Shown one piece after another: positions 8,566 to 17,475 of a stretch of 64,000 nucleotides of DNA (positions within the stretch are counted from its first letter, which is position 1; each line of letters starts with the position of its first letter). Position numbers and translations under genes: made by a program. This DNA comes from Streptomyces cylindrosporus (GTDB lineage: Bacteria; Actinomycetota; Actinomycetes; Streptomycetales; Streptomycetaceae): positions 310,001 through 374,000 of the forward strand of contig NZ_JALDAY010000004.1 of the NCBI RefSeq assembly GCF_022698165.1. Direction: 5' to 3'. The notes beneath the pieces were generated by a model. It was not told the DNA's origin, made no database searches, and saw only the letters and a list, made by a program, of their open reading frames with translations.

Positions 8566-9042
8566 GTGCAGGTGCTTCAGGTGCAGCTGGAAGTCCGGCC
8601 CGACCCCGCTGAGGTGGGGCGAGCCCGGAGGTGGGCCCGTTCGCGCCTGGCCGGGTCCGGCATAGAGGTCGACGAGCCACTCGCCGAGACGTTGATCCTG
8701 CTCGTCTCCGAACTGGTCACCAACGCCGTGGTGCACACCGGCTGTCCGGCCGTGCTGCGGCTGTCCCTGCCCGGCGTCGCGGCCGAGACGGCCACCGTCC
8801 GCCTGGAGGTGGCCGACGCCAGCTCCCGGGCGCCCGTGCCGCGCTGTGTGGACGGCGACGCGACCGGCGGGCGCGGACTCGCCCTCGTGGACGGGCTCGC
8901 CGACCGCTGGGGCTGGAGCCCCGAGGGCGCCGGCAAGCGCATCTGGTGCGAACTGGACCGCTGTGATGGCGACGCGGAGGGCGCCGCCGCCTACACGGGT
9001 GGCGTCAGCGCGTACGAGGGGCTGGCCTTCGAGGCCGTGTGA
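8566..9042 (+). CDS. ATP-binding anti-sigma regulatory protein (HATPase_c, RsbW-like)
   Basis: A 158-residue GHKL-type ATPase domain of the SpoIIAB/RsbW-like group that is abundant in Streptomyces. The N-box is LVSELVTNAVVHTG (about residues 42-55) and the glycine-rich G1 region reads VEVADASSRAPVP...GGRGLALVDGLADRWGW. Members are serine kinases that bind sigma factors or STAS antagonists. Starts at the GTG at 8566. It stands alone, with a long leader upstream and a hairpin in the convergent space downstream. Its partner may be the STAS protein encoded at 2275, but Streptomyces carry many such pairs. Confidence 0.85.
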   Translation: MQVLQVQLEVRPDPAEVGRARRWARSRLAGSGIEVDEPLAETLILLVSELVTNAVVHTGCPAVLRLSLPGVAAETATVRLEVADASSRAPVPRCVDGDATGGRGLALVDGLADRWGWSPEGAGKRIWCELDRCDGDAEGAAAYTGGVSAYEGLAFEAV

Positions 9043-9402
9043 CCGTCACGTCCGGGGCACGGTTGCAGAAACCACTGCCACGCCGCGTCCGGTGAGAGGC
9101 GGTGCGCCGGGGGTGTGCTTCTGTGCGCGCCTGCGGCAAATAGGGCGTAAGTAATAAATCCTCGTACGGGTGTTGACGCATCGTGTCCGTTTGATCACGC
9201 TTGTGGTCAGCGATTCGCCGCGAGGGGACGGCGAGGGTTTCGGTGACGGAAACCCTCGGCGAGTGTGGGTCGTGATTCGGCGTCGGCTTCTCACCGGGCC
9301 CGGAGGAGTCGGGGCGGGTGCGCCGAGGTCGGTCGGCGGCGCGTGGTGCCGTGTTCGGGGCGGGCGCCGCGCCGCCGGTCGACGAGTTGGGGGAGTTGCC
9401 CC
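9043..9402. other. Convergent intergenic region with hairpin
   Basis: About 360 bp between the convergent HATPase and cyclase genes. It has one strong hairpin (listed separately) and an unusually AT-rich patch near 9145-9160. Open frames here on either strand have no recognisable features and are probably not genes. Confidence 0.4.
9232..9258. terminator. Bidirectional terminator hairpin
   Basis: A perfect 10-bp stem, CGAGGGTTTC / GAAACCCTCG, with a 7-base loop (GGTGACG), in the gap between two convergent genes. The position and symmetry fit termination of both. Confidence 0.6.
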
Positions 9403-10329
9403 CTAGAGAACGGCCACCGGGGCCACCGGGGTTCCCGTTGCGCCGACGAACGGCTCGGGCATCGCGGACAGCAGGAACGCGTACCGGCCGGTTTCTCCAC
9501 AGGCTGTGGACAACTCCTCCAGGTTCCAGTTCTGGCCCTGCAGCATCCCCATCTCCACCAGGTCGAGGGCGTGCACGGGCAGCCACAGGTCCTCGATCTC
9601 GGGCGGGAAGATCTCGAAGGTGAGGGTGTCGTTCGCGACGGCGGCCACGTCCCGCGCGTGGAACCACTCCGGGGTGCGGACCGAGAGACCGGGCGACGGA
9701 TAGCCGTAACCCTCCTTGTTCCCGGCGAGATACACCTGGACCTGCCCGGTCCGTACGAGCACGATGTCGCCGGCACGCACGCGTGTGCCCGCGAGCTCCT
9801 CGGCGGCCTCCAGGTCCTCCGGGGTGACCGCGTGCGAGCCGTCGAGGCGGTCCTTGTGCAGGGCGCGGGCCACGTCCAGCAGGACACCGCGCGAGACGAC
9901 GTGGCGCGGCTTGTCGATGCCGCTGAACTCGGCGCCGCCGTGCGCGGTGACGGTGGCGGTGGGGCGGCCGTTGTAGAGCCTGCCCGAATGCGAGGCGTGG
10001 GCGAGCGCGTCCCAGTGGGTGCCCGCCTGCAGGCCCATGGTCACGGCGTCGTCGCTGCACGCGACGGTGCCGGGGCCGAAGAGCTCCTGGTTGATCTGCA
10101 CCATCGCGTGCAGGGGGTTGACGCGGCCCGGGATCATCCCCGTCTGCACGCCGTCCTGCTTCAGCGGGAGGGCGAGCGGGACGCGGCGGCCGGTGCGGAC
10201 GGTGGCGGCCGCCTCGCGGACCACCTCGTCGGTGATCAGGTTGAGGGTGCCGATCTCGTCGTCGGCTCCCCAACGCCCCCAGTTGTTCACGCGCTTGGCG
10301 ATCTCGTGGAATTCGGCGGGCAGCGACAT
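9403..10329 (-). CDS. Cyclase family protein (kynurenine formamidase-like metal hydrolase)
   Basis: A 308-residue member of the Cyclase (PF04199) family, whose members include kynurenine formamidase and other metal-dependent amidases or lactonases. The hallmark HxGTHxDxxxH-like motif appears as LQAGTHWDALAHAS around residues 100-115. Starts at the ATG at 10329 with a good GGGGAGGG site. It diverges from the SDR-ACAD-alcohol dehydrogenase operon, with a shared palindrome at 10376-10392, so it probably acts in the same catabolic scheme, perhaps opening a ring lactone or lactam (inference). The product is cytoplasmic with no signal peptide. Confidence 0.85.
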   Translation of the reverse strand: MSLPAEFHEIAKRVNNWGRWGADDEIGTLNLITDEVVREAAATVRTGRRVPLALPLKQDGVQTGMIPGRVNPLHAMVQINQELFGPGTVACSDDAVTMGLQAGTHWDALAHASHSGRLYNGRPTATVTAHGGAEFSGIDKPRHVVSRGVLLDVARALHKDRLDGSHAVTPEDLEAAEELAGTRVRAGDIVLVRTGQVQVYLAGNKEGYGYPSPGLSVRTPEWFHARDVAAVANDTLTFEIFPPEIEDLWLPVHALDLVEMGMLQGQNWNLEELSTACGETGRYAFLLSAMPEPFVGATGTPVAPVAVL

Positions 10330-10375
10330 CGGCCCTCCCCGGGGCTTGTCTCCTGGCATCTGACGGGTCATAAAA

Positions 10376-10392
10376 TCTAACGGTCCGTCAGA
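10376..10392. promoter_or_regulatory. Palindromic operator, site 2 (TCTAACGGTCCGTCAGA)
   Basis: A 17-bp dyad with one mismatch between arms, located between the divergent cyclase and SDR genes and 21 bases before the SDR GTG. A further half-site, TCTGACGG, lies at 10359-10366. It is the same motif as the other catabolic operators in the window. Confidence 0.72.
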
Positions 10393-10413
10393 AACCGCGG
10401 GAAGGGGCCGGGC

Positions 10414-11328
10414 GTGGGGAACTTCTTGGCAGGCAAGGTCGTCGCCGTGACCGGTGCCGGACGCGGGATCGGGCGCGCGGTCGCGCTCGGCGCGGCGGCC
10501 GAGGGGGCCAAGGTCGTCGTCAACGACTACGGCGTCTCGATCGACGGGGCGTCGCCGACGAGCGAGGTCGCCGAAGGCGTCGTCAAGGAGATCGAGGCGG
10601 CCGGCGGGGACGCGGTGGCGGTGGCCGACGACGTGTCCACGATGGCGGGCGGGGCGCGGGTCGTGGAGACGGCGGTGTCGTCGTACGGGCGGCTGGACGG
10701 TGTGGTGTGCGTCGCCGGGATCCTGCGCGAGCGGATGCTGTTCAACATGTCCGAGGAGGAGTGGGACCCGGTGGTCGCCACTCATCTGAAGGGGACCTTC
10801 ACGGTCTTCCGGGCGGCCTCGGCGGTCATGCGGAAGCAGCGGGCCGGGACCCTGATCGGGTTCACCAGCGGGAACCACCAGGGGTCCGTCTCGCAGGCCA
10901 ACTACAGCGCCGCGAAGGGAGGGATCATCTCGCTGGTGCGCAGCGCCGCGCTGGGCCTGAACAAGTACGGGGTGAGCGCCAACGCGGTGGCGCCGGTCGC
11001 GCGGACCCGGATGTCGGCCAACGTGCCCATGGAGCTGGCGGAGATCGGGGAGCCGGAGGACGTGGCCGCCCTGGTCGTCTATCTGCTGTCCGACCAGGCC
11101 AGGGAGCAGGGGATCACCGGGCAGGTCTACACGATCGCCGGTCCCAAGCTGGCGGTCTGGGCGCAGCCCCGGGAGCTGCGGGCGGCGTACGCCGAGGGCT
11201 CCTGGACACCGGAACGGATCGCGGAGTTCCTGCCGGGGTCGGTGGGCGTGGATCCGATGCCGATGCTCGAACGGCTGGCGGCCATGGAGCGGGCCGCGAA
11301 GGAAGGGGCCCGGCCCAACGCCCGATAG
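10414..11328 (+). CDS. SDR-family NAD(P)-dependent oxidoreductase
   Basis: A 304-residue short-chain dehydrogenase. The Rossmann motif VTGAGRGIGRA (about residues 13-23), the active-site YSAAKGG (Tyr and Lys), and an N-terminal FLAGKVVAVTG strand are visible. It is longer than the 250-residue classical SDRs, with a C-terminal extension resembling hydroxyacyl-CoA dehydrogenase-like SDRs of multifunctional enzyme type. It probably oxidises a hydroxyacyl-CoA (inference). It starts at the GTG at 10414 after GGGGCCGGGC. First gene of an operon with the ACAD and zinc alcohol dehydrogenase genes, preceded by the shared operator. Confidence 0.88.
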   Translation: MGNFLAGKVVAVTGAGRGIGRAVALGAAAEGAKVVVNDYGVSIDGASPTSEVAEGVVKEIEAAGGDAVAVADDVSTMAGGARVVETAVSSYGRLDGVVCVAGILRERMLFNMSEEEWDPVVATHLKGTFTVFRAASAVMRKQRAGTLIGFTSGNHQGSVSQANYSAAKGGIISLVRSAALGLNKYGVSANAVAPVARTRMSANVPMELAEIGEPEDVAALVVYLLSDQAREQGITGQVYTIAGPKLAVWAQPRELRAAYAEGSWTPERIAEFLPGSVGVDPMPMLERLAAMERAAKEGARPNAR

Positions 11329-11335
11329 AGCCGCC

Positions 11336-11378
11336 CGACAGGGGAGATCCGCTAGATCCGCCGACAGAGGAGATCCGC
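11336..11378. repeat. 17-bp direct repeat carrying a duplicated ribosome binding site
   Basis: CGACAGGGGAGATCCGC at 11336-11352 recurs as CGACAGAGGAGATCCGC at 11362-11378 with one mismatch. Both carry a strong GGAG site. Only the second is correctly spaced before the ACAD GTG at 11379. A small duplication during evolution of the leader is likely. Confidence 0.65.
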
Positions 11379-12527
11379 GTGGACTTCGCATTTGCCTCCG
11401 GGGACGAGGAGTTCCGGCTGGAGGCCCGGGAGTGGCTCGCCGAGCACGTGGGGCCGGACCGGGACCGTCGTACCTGGGAACGGACTCTCGGAAAGGCCGG
11501 GTGGATCGGGCTCGGCTGGCCCGAGGCCGGTTACGGGAACCGTGTCGCGAGCCTCACCCGGCAGGTCGTCTGGGCCGAGGAGTACGCCCGCTCGGGAGCG
11601 CCCGCGCGGTCCGGGCACATCGGCGAGAACCTCCTGGCGCCCACGCTTCTCGCCCATGGCAGCGAGGAGCAGAAGGCGCGGTTCCTTCCGCCGGTCGCCG
11701 GGGGCGAGGAATTGTGGTGCCAGGGGTACAGCGAGCCGGACGCCGGTTCCGACCTCGCCGGTGTGCGCACCACGGCCGTACGGGAGGGAGCGCACTACCG
11801 GATCAGCGGGCAGAAGATCTGGACCTCGCTCGCCCATGAGGCCGACTGGTGCTTCGTGTTGGCCCGTACGGAACCGGGCTCGCGGCGGCACCACGGGCTC
11901 AGCTTCCTGCTCGTCCCGATGGACCAGCCGGGGAGCGTCGAGGTCCGGCCCATCCGGCAGCTGACCGGGACCAGCGACTTCAACGAGGTCTTCTTCGACG
12001 GGGCACGCGCGCGCGTGGAGCACGTCGTGGGCGGCGAGGGGGCCGGGTGGCAGGTCGCCATGAGCCTGCTCGGGTTCGAGCGCGGGGTGTCCACCCTCGC
12101 CCAACAGGTCGGATTCGCGAAGGAGTTGGGGGAGGTCGTGCGGGCGGCCCTCGGCTCCGGCGCCGTGGCGGACCCCGTCGTGCGGGAGCGACTCGTGCGG
12201 CAGTGGGCCGAATTGCGGGTCATGCGGTGGAACGCCCTGCGGACGCTGGGGAGTTCGGGGGACGCGGGCGCGCCCAGCGTCGCCAAACTCCTGTGGGGCG
12301 GCTGGCATCAGCGGCTCGGGGAGCTGGCGATGCAGGTGCGGGGCGCCGTGGCGAGCGTCGGCCCCGGGGAGTGGTCGGCCTCCGTGTCGTACGAACTCGA
12401 CTCCCTCCAGCACCTGTTCCTCTTCTCGCGGGCCGACACCATCTACGGGGGCTCGGACCAGGTTCAGCGCACGATCATCGCCGAGCGTGTGCTCGGCCTG
12501 CCCAGGGAGCCCAAGGGGGTCGTCTGA
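11379..12527 (+). CDS. Acyl-CoA dehydrogenase, large-type subunit
   Basis: A 382-residue ACAD flavoprotein. The flavin loop reads YSEPDAGSDLAGVRTTA (near residue 120), and the C-terminus IYGGSDQVQRTIIAERVLGLPRE is typical of actinobacterial FadE alpha-type subunits. Unlike the pair at 6142/7282, no beta-type gene follows; the only other beta-type ACAD in the window is at 38264, under the same operator, so they may pair in trans (inference). The start is the GTG at 11379 after AGAGGAGA. The stop overlaps the start of the alcohol dehydrogenase gene (TGATG). Confidence 0.88.
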   Translation: MDFAFASGDEEFRLEAREWLAEHVGPDRDRRTWERTLGKAGWIGLGWPEAGYGNRVASLTRQVVWAEEYARSGAPARSGHIGENLLAPTLLAHGSEEQKARFLPPVAGGEELWCQGYSEPDAGSDLAGVRTTAVREGAHYRISGQKIWTSLAHEADWCFVLARTEPGSRRHHGLSFLLVPMDQPGSVEVRPIRQLTGTSDFNEVFFDGARARVEHVVGGEGAGWQVAMSLLGFERGVSTLAQQVGFAKELGEVVRAALGSGAVADPVVRERLVRQWAELRVMRWNALRTLGSSGDAGAPSVAKLLWGGWHQRLGELAMQVRGAVASVGPGEWSASVSYELDSLQHLFLFSRADTIYGGSDQVQRTIIAERVLGLPREPKGVV

Positions 12528-13576
12528 TGCGCGGTGTGGTGTACGACGGGAAGCGGGTCGAGGTCGTCGAGGACCTGGACGTACGGGACCCGGGGCCCGG
12601 GGAGGTGCTGGTCGCGATCTCGGCGGCCGGGCTGTGCCACAGCGACCTGGCCGTGGTGGACGGGACCATACCCTTCCCCGTGCCCGTGGTGCTGGGGCAT
12701 GAGGGCGCCGGGGTGGTGGAGGCCGTCGGCGCCGGGGTCACGCATGTCTCGCCCGGCGACCACGTGTCGCTGTCCACCCTCGCCAACTGCGGGACCTGCG
12801 CCGACTGCGACCGGGGGCGGCCGACCATGTGCCGCAAGGCGATCGGGCGGCCGGGGCAGCCCTTCACACAGGCCGGGCGGCCCGTTCACCAGTTCGCCTC
12901 CAACTCCGCGTTCGCGGAACGGACCGTGGTGAAGGCCGTGCAGGCGATACGGATCCCCAAGGACATCCCGATGCCCTCCGCGGCCCTCATCGGGTGCGGG
13001 GTGCTGACGGGGGTCGGTGCCGTGCTCAACCGGGCGCGGGTGGATCGAGGCGACTCCGTACTGGTCATCGGGACCGGCGGGATCGGGCTCAACGTCCTTC
13101 AGGGGGCGCGGATCGCGGGGGCCTCGCGGATCGTCGCCGTGGACGCGAACCCGGGGAAGGAGGCGGTGGCCCGGCAGTTCGGGGCGACCGACTTCCTCGC
13201 GTCGACGGACGGGGTGCGGGACCTGCTGCCCACGGGGGTGGACCACGCCTTCGAGTGCGTCGGGCGGGTGGAACTGGTCCGGCAGGCCGTCGACCTGCTG
13301 GACCGGCACGGGCAGGCCGTCCTCCTCGGCACGGCACCCGCGACCGCCGAGGCCTCCTTCCTCGTCTCCTCTATGTTCCTGGACAAGTCGATCCTCGGCT
13401 GCCGCTACGGCTCCTCACGACCGCAGCGGGACATACCGCTGTACGCCGAGCTCTACCGTCAAGGACGGCTGCTGCTGGACGAGTTGGTGACCGAGACGTA
13501 CCCGGTGGAGGACTTCGAGAAGGCGGTGGGGGACGCGGAGGCGGGGCGGGTGGCCAGGGGTGTGCTGACGTTCTGA
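12527..13576 (+). CDS. Zinc-dependent alcohol dehydrogenase (MDR family)
   Basis: A 349-residue medium-chain dehydrogenase. Catalytic zinc ligands are seen in GLCHSDLAV (Cys/His near residue 37) and GHEGAG (residue 61). Structural-zinc cysteines lie in NCGTCADCDRGRPTMC. The NAD-binding GTGGIGLNVLQGARIAG is near residue 180. It resembles class III-like or mycothiol-type NAD alcohol dehydrogenases and would oxidise an alcohol intermediate to an aldehyde or ketone. The start ATG overlaps the ACAD stop, and it is the last gene of that operon. Confidence 0.9.
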   Translation: MRGVVYDGKRVEVVEDLDVRDPGPGEVLVAISAAGLCHSDLAVVDGTIPFPVPVVLGHEGAGVVEAVGAGVTHVSPGDHVSLSTLANCGTCADCDRGRPTMCRKAIGRPGQPFTQAGRPVHQFASNSAFAERTVVKAVQAIRIPKDIPMPSAALIGCGVLTGVGAVLNRARVDRGDSVLVIGTGGIGLNVLQGARIAGASRIVAVDANPGKEAVARQFGATDFLASTDGVRDLLPTGVDHAFECVGRVELVRQAVDLLDRHGQAVLLGTAPATAEASFLVSSMFLDKSILGCRYGSSRPQRDIPLYAELYRQGRLLLDELVTETYPVEDFEKAVGDAEAGRVARGVLTF

Positions 13577-13606
13577 TTGTCAGTGGCGGCGCTTAACGTC
13601 GATCCC

Positions 13607-14857
13607 ATGACCTACCGAGACGTCGCCTCCAAGCAGGTCCTCGTCTGGGCCTGCACCTCCGTCGGCGCCCGCATGCCGGTGGCCATGGCTCCGCTGGCCC
13701 TGGTCTTCCTGGTGCGCGAACGCCCCGGGGGGTATGCGCTGGGCGCCGTACTCGCCGCGGTCTACGTGATCGGCGAGATCATCGGCGCCCCGGCCCTCGG
13801 CATGCGCCTGCGCCCCGACCGGGCCCGTTCCCAGCTCGCCGCGGGCCTCGCCGCCGGGGCCGCCGGTTTCACGGGCCTCGGGGCGCTGCCCGACGCGCAC
13901 CCCGTCGTCCTCGGCGCGTTCGCGTGCGTGGCCGGGGGCGGACCGGCCGCGTCGGCGGGCGCGTTACGGGCGCTGCTCACCGACCTGGTCCCGGAACGAG
14001 CGGTGGCGCAGGCGCTGTCCACCGAGTCGATCCTGGTCTCGGGCATCTGGGCGGTCTCTCCGGCCGCCGTCACCGGCCTCGCCCTCGGTGTCGCACCGCG
14101 CGTGCCGCTGCTGCTCGCGGCGGTCCTGCTGGCGTCCGCGGTCATGGGCCTCAGACTGCTGCCGGCCCGCTGGCACACGCCCGGCGCGGAGCAGCCGGGC
14201 CAGTCACCGATACGGCTGCTGGCCGGCGCCTGGCCGTTGTTCGTCACGGGCGCGGCGGGCCTCGCCCTGCTGGGCCTCGCGGAACTCGTCCTGCCCGCCC
14301 TGCTGGAGCAGCGCGGCATCGGCGTCGGCTGGTCCGGGCCGATGCTGACGGGGCTCGCGGTGGGCGGTGGGCTCGGCGCGTTCCTCTACGGGCTGCGCGC
14401 CTGGCCGGGGCTGCTGCGCACCCGAAGTCTCGTGCTGATGTGCGCGATGACGGCGTGCGTGACGCTGGTCGCGCTGATACCGGCGCCGGCCGGGATCGCC
14501 GCCGCGCTGGTCGTGGGCGGGATGCTGCAGTCGGGCGTGCTGCTCGTGCGCAACCTGTCGCTGCGCGAGGCCCTGCCGCCGAGCCTGCTGCCCGCGGGCT
14601 ACTCCGTCATGTACGCGGCCGCGGGCGCCGGTTACGCCGCCACCGGCTCCCTCGCCGGGACCCTGCTGAGGGTGACGGCACCGTCCACGGCGATCCTGGC
14701 CGGGGTGGTCCTCACCCTGCTGCTGACGGCGGTCGGCTGGTGGGGCGAGGCGCGGCGGTCAGCGCAGGGCGCCGGCGTCGTCGTAACCCTTGGGGCCGCC
14801 GGCGGAGCGGAAGGTGCGGCGGTATGCGGTGGGGGTGACCCCGAGGGCGGACTGTAG
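13607..14857 (+). CDS. MFS transporter
   Basis: A 416-residue, about 12-segment membrane carrier of the major facilitator superfamily with alternating hydrophobic stretches throughout. The substrate is unknown; the position directly after the alcohol dehydrogenase operon allows a role in uptake or export of a pathway compound, but no operator precedes it. I prefer the ATG at 13607; TTG at 13577 and GTG at 13583 are in frame but add non-hydrophobic residues. The final 33 codons overlap the 3' end of the regulator gene on the other strand by 99 bp and read as a non-membrane tail, probably because of read-through into that gene. Confidence 0.8.
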   Translation: MTYRDVASKQVLVWACTSVGARMPVAMAPLALVFLVRERPGGYALGAVLAAVYVIGEIIGAPALGMRLRPDRARSQLAAGLAAGAAGFTGLGALPDAHPVVLGAFACVAGGGPAASAGALRALLTDLVPERAVAQALSTESILVSGIWAVSPAAVTGLALGVAPRVPLLLAAVLLASAVMGLRLLPARWHTPGAEQPGQSPIRLLAGAWPLFVTGAAGLALLGLAELVLPALLEQRGIGVGWSGPMLTGLAVGGGLGAFLYGLRAWPGLLRTRSLVLMCAMTACVTLVALIPAPAGIAAALVVGGMLQSGVLLVRNLSLREALPPSLLPAGYSVMYAAAGAGYAATGSLAGTLLRVTAPSTAILAGVVLTLLLTAVGWWGEARRSAQGAGVVVTLGAAGGAEGAAVCGGGDPEGGL

Positions 14858-15793
14858 GTGCTGGCGCATCGACTGGGCCGTGCCGAAGCCGGCGTCCCGG
14901 GCCACCTGGTCGACGGACAGGTCGCTGGACTCCAGGAGGTGCCGGGCCCGTTCGACGCGCTGCTGGGTGAGCCACTGGCCGGGGCTGACGCCGACCTCCT
15001 CGCGGAAGCGGCGCGTGAAGGTCCGTACCGACATGGACTCCTGTGCGGCCATGTCGCGCAGCTGGATCGGCTCGTGCAGGCGGCCGAGGGCCCACGCGCG
15101 GGCGCCGGTCGTGGTCGCCACCTGCGGCTCGGGCACCGGGCGTTCGATGTACTGCGCCTGGCCGCCGTCGCGGTGCGGCGGTACGACGGTGCGGCGGGCG
15201 ACCTCGTTGGCGACCGCCGCGCCGTGGTCGCGGCGCACCATGTGCAGGCACAGGTCGATGCCGGCGGCGACACCGGCCGAGGTGAGGACGTCGCCGTCGT
15301 CGATGAACAGGACGTTCGGGTCGACGTCGATCTTCGGGAAGAGGGCCTGGAGTTGGTCGGTCTCCGCCCAGTGGGTCGTCGCGGGGCGGCCGTCGAGATA
15401 GCCGGCGGCGGCGAGGACGAAGACGCCGGTGCAGATGGAGGCGAGCCGGGTGCCGGGGCGGATGTGGGCGAGCGCGGCGGCCAGATCGGGGGTGAGGACA
15501 CCTTCCTCGAACACCGGGCCGAGCTCGTACGAGGCGGGGACGATCACGGTGTCGGCGGTGGCCAGCAGCTCCGGGCCGTGCTCGACCGTGATGGAGAAGT
15601 CGGCGTCGGTCCGCACCGGGCCCGGTGGGCGGATCGAGCAGGTCAGGACCTCGTACAGCCGACGCCCCAGGGCGTCCTTCGGGCGCCCGAAGATGCGGTG
15701 CGGAATGCCCAGCTCGAAGGGGAGCAGGCCGTCCATGGCGAGGACGACGACGCGGTGCGGGCGGAACTCCGGGCCACCTGGCTCACTGGTCAT
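14759..15793 (-). CDS. GlxA-type transcriptional regulator (DJ-1/PfpI + AraC HTH)
   Basis: A 344-residue regulator with an N-terminal class I glutamine amidotransferase-like (DJ-1/PfpI) domain (residues about 12-190, with FELGIPHRIFG and the nucleophile elbow ASICTGVFVLAAAG). The C-terminal AraC domain (about 230-330) holds two HTH motifs, including MSVRTFTRRFREEVGVSPGQWL and LSVDQVARDAGFGTAQSMRQHL. It diverges from the MFS gene at 15853 with about 60 bp between them, so it probably controls that carrier. It converges on and overlaps the MFS gene at 13607. Starts at the ATG at 15793. Confidence 0.9.
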   Translation of the reverse strand: MTSEPGGPEFRPHRVVVLAMDGLLPFELGIPHRIFGRPKDALGRRLYEVLTCSIRPPGPVRTDADFSITVEHGPELLATADTVIVPASYELGPVFEEGVLTPDLAAALAHIRPGTRLASICTGVFVLAAAGYLDGRPATTHWAETDQLQALFPKIDVDPNVLFIDDGDVLTSAGVAAGIDLCLHMVRRDHGAAVANEVARRTVVPPHRDGGQAQYIERPVPEPQVATTTGARAWALGRLHEPIQLRDMAAQESMSVRTFTRRFREEVGVSPGQWLTQQRVERARHLLESSDLSVDQVARDAGFGTAQSMRQHLQSALGVTPTAYRRTFRSAGGPKGYDDAGALR

Positions 15794-15852
15794 GGCCCGA
15801 TCCTAACGAATGCTGTCCTTCGGGCCAGTGGTTGTGAAGAATTCCGGCCAGC

Positions 15853-17172
15853 ATGCTCTATGTCGTGACCCAGACAACCGAACCCGCAGCGGCCGTAACG
15901 GACACCCCGACCCCTGGCAGACACCGCATCCACCGAGCCTGGTTCGTCGCCGCCGTCACCTTCGTGACGATCATCGGCGCGGCCGCCTTCCGTTCGCTCC
16001 CTGGACTGCTCATCGACCCGCTGCACGAGGACTTCGGCTGGTCGCGCGGCACGATCGGCGCCGCCGTCTCCATCAACCTCGCCCTGTACGGCCTCACCGC
16101 CCCCTTCGCTGCGGCGCTCATGGACCGCTTCGGCATCCGCCGGGTGGTGGCCGTGGCGCTGACCGTGATCGCGCTCGGCTCCGGGCTGACCGTGTGGATG
16201 ACGGCCGCCTGGCAGCTGCTGCTGTGCTGGGGCCTGCTGGTGGGCCTCGGCACCGGCTCGATGGCGCTGGCGTTCGCGGCGACGGTCACCAACCGCTGGT
16301 TCACCGAGCGGCGCGGCCTGGTGACGGGCATCCTCACCGCCGCGTCCGCCTCCGGCCAGCTGATCTTCCTGCCCGTGCTGTCCTGGATCGTCGACAAGCA
16401 CGACTGGAGACCGGCGGCCGTCACGGTGGCCCTCGCCGCCCTCGCGGTCGTCCCCTTCGTCTGGCTGCTGCTGCGCGACCACCCGGCGGACGTGGGCCTG
16501 AAGCCGTACGGCGCGAAGGAGTTCGTACCGAAGCCGCCGCCCGCGACCGGCGCCGCCCGCCGCACCCTCAAGGTCCTGGGCACGGCCTCCCGCACCGGCA
16601 CGTTCTGGCTGCTGGCCGGCACCTTCGCGATCTGCGGTGCCTCCACCAACGGCCTGATCCAGACCCACTTCGTGCCCGCCGCCCACGACCACGGCATGCC
16701 CATCCAGGCGGCGGCCTCGCTGCTCGCGGTGATCGGTGTCTTCGACGTGGTCGGCACGATCGCCTCCGGCTGGTTCACCGACCGCTTCGAGCCGCGCCGC
16801 CTGCTGGCGGTGTACTACGCCCTGCGCGGCGTCTCGCTCCTGTTCCTCCCGATGCTGCTGGCCCCGGCCGTGCACCCTCCGATGCTCTTCTTCATCGTCT
16901 TCTACGGCCTCGACTGGGTCGCCACCGTCCCGCCCACCGTCGCCCTGTGCCGCGAGCAGTACGGCGAGGACAGCGCGATCGTCTTCGGCTGGGTCCTCGC
17001 CTCCCACCAGGTCGGCGCGGCCCTGGTCGCCTTCCTCGGGGGTGTGGCTCGGGATGCCTTCGGCTCGTACGACATGGTCTGGTACCTGTCCGGCGCGCTG
17101 TGCGCGGTGGCGGCGCTGATGGCGCTGGTGATCCGGCGGGGGCCGGTGGCTCCGGTGCCGGTGGCGGCCTGA
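15853..17172 (+). CDS. MFS transporter (monocarboxylate/OFA-like)
   Basis: A 439-residue carrier with about 12 hydrophobic segments and a central hydrophilic loop (around residues 215-245). The first segment begins around residue 25 (RAWFVAAVTFVTIIGAAAF), and LLIDPLHEDFGWSRGTIGAAVSI is typical of the monocarboxylate/oxalate-formate antiporter-like MFS group. It probably moves a small organic acid. I keep the ATG at 15853; a GTG at 15865 is an alternative. It is divergent from the GlxA-type regulator gene, its likely controller. Confidence 0.82.
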   Translation: MLYVVTQTTEPAAAVTDTPTPGRHRIHRAWFVAAVTFVTIIGAAAFRSLPGLLIDPLHEDFGWSRGTIGAAVSINLALYGLTAPFAAALMDRFGIRRVVAVALTVIALGSGLTVWMTAAWQLLLCWGLLVGLGTGSMALAFAATVTNRWFTERRGLVTGILTAASASGQLIFLPVLSWIVDKHDWRPAAVTVALAALAVVPFVWLLLRDHPADVGLKPYGAKEFVPKPPPATGAARRTLKVLGTASRTGTFWLLAGTFAICGASTNGLIQTHFVPAAHDHGMPIQAAASLLAVIGVFDVVGTIASGWFTDRFEPRRLLAVYYALRGVSLLFLPMLLAPAVHPPMLFFIVFYGLDWVATVPPTVALCREQYGEDSAIVFGWVLASHQVGAALVAFLGGVARDAFGSYDMVWYLSGALCAVAALMALVIRRGPVAPVPVAA

Positions 17173-17182
17173 GCGCGGGGGC

Positions 17183-17475
17183 TCAGCTCGCGCGGTCGAG
17201 GGGTTCGAATCCGACGGCCGGCTGCCACATATCCGTGGCCTGCGCGAGCTGACCTGTGTCATACCCAGTGCTTCGCGTCGCTCGCGCACGGCGTGCCCCA
17301 GCTCGAAGCGGATCCGCGCGGCGTCGTACGCCTCCCGGGCTTTCGGTGAGGCTTCGTCGGAGGGCTCACCTTTGAGCGGCACATACCGAGGAAGGACGGA
17401 ACCGTCTACCGGCGGCCCGGGTCCATGACGCTGAATGTCGACGAGATCCTGGGAGAGGGTTGATGGGCCGATCAT
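17183..17475 (-). pseudogene. XRE-family HTH regulator or antitoxin, frameshifted and truncated
   Basis: From 17475 the minus frame reads an antitoxin-like N-terminus ending DAARIRFELGHAVRERREALGMTQ, the first half of a Cro/CI HTH. The expected continuation QLAQATDMWQPAVGFE is present but in another frame (shift near 17254), and a stop follows at 17183 just after the recognition helix. The gene therefore has a frameshift and loses the rest of the domain. It resembles HigA/RelB-linked XRE antitoxins of actinomycetes. No matching intact toxin gene is visible. Confidence 0.55.

Noticed and set aside
17196-17215. GGTTCGAATCC, resembling a tRNA T-loop
   Set aside because: The flanking bases do not pair as a T-stem, no acceptor stem or anticodon arm is present, and the bases encode part of the broken XRE helix on the minus strand.
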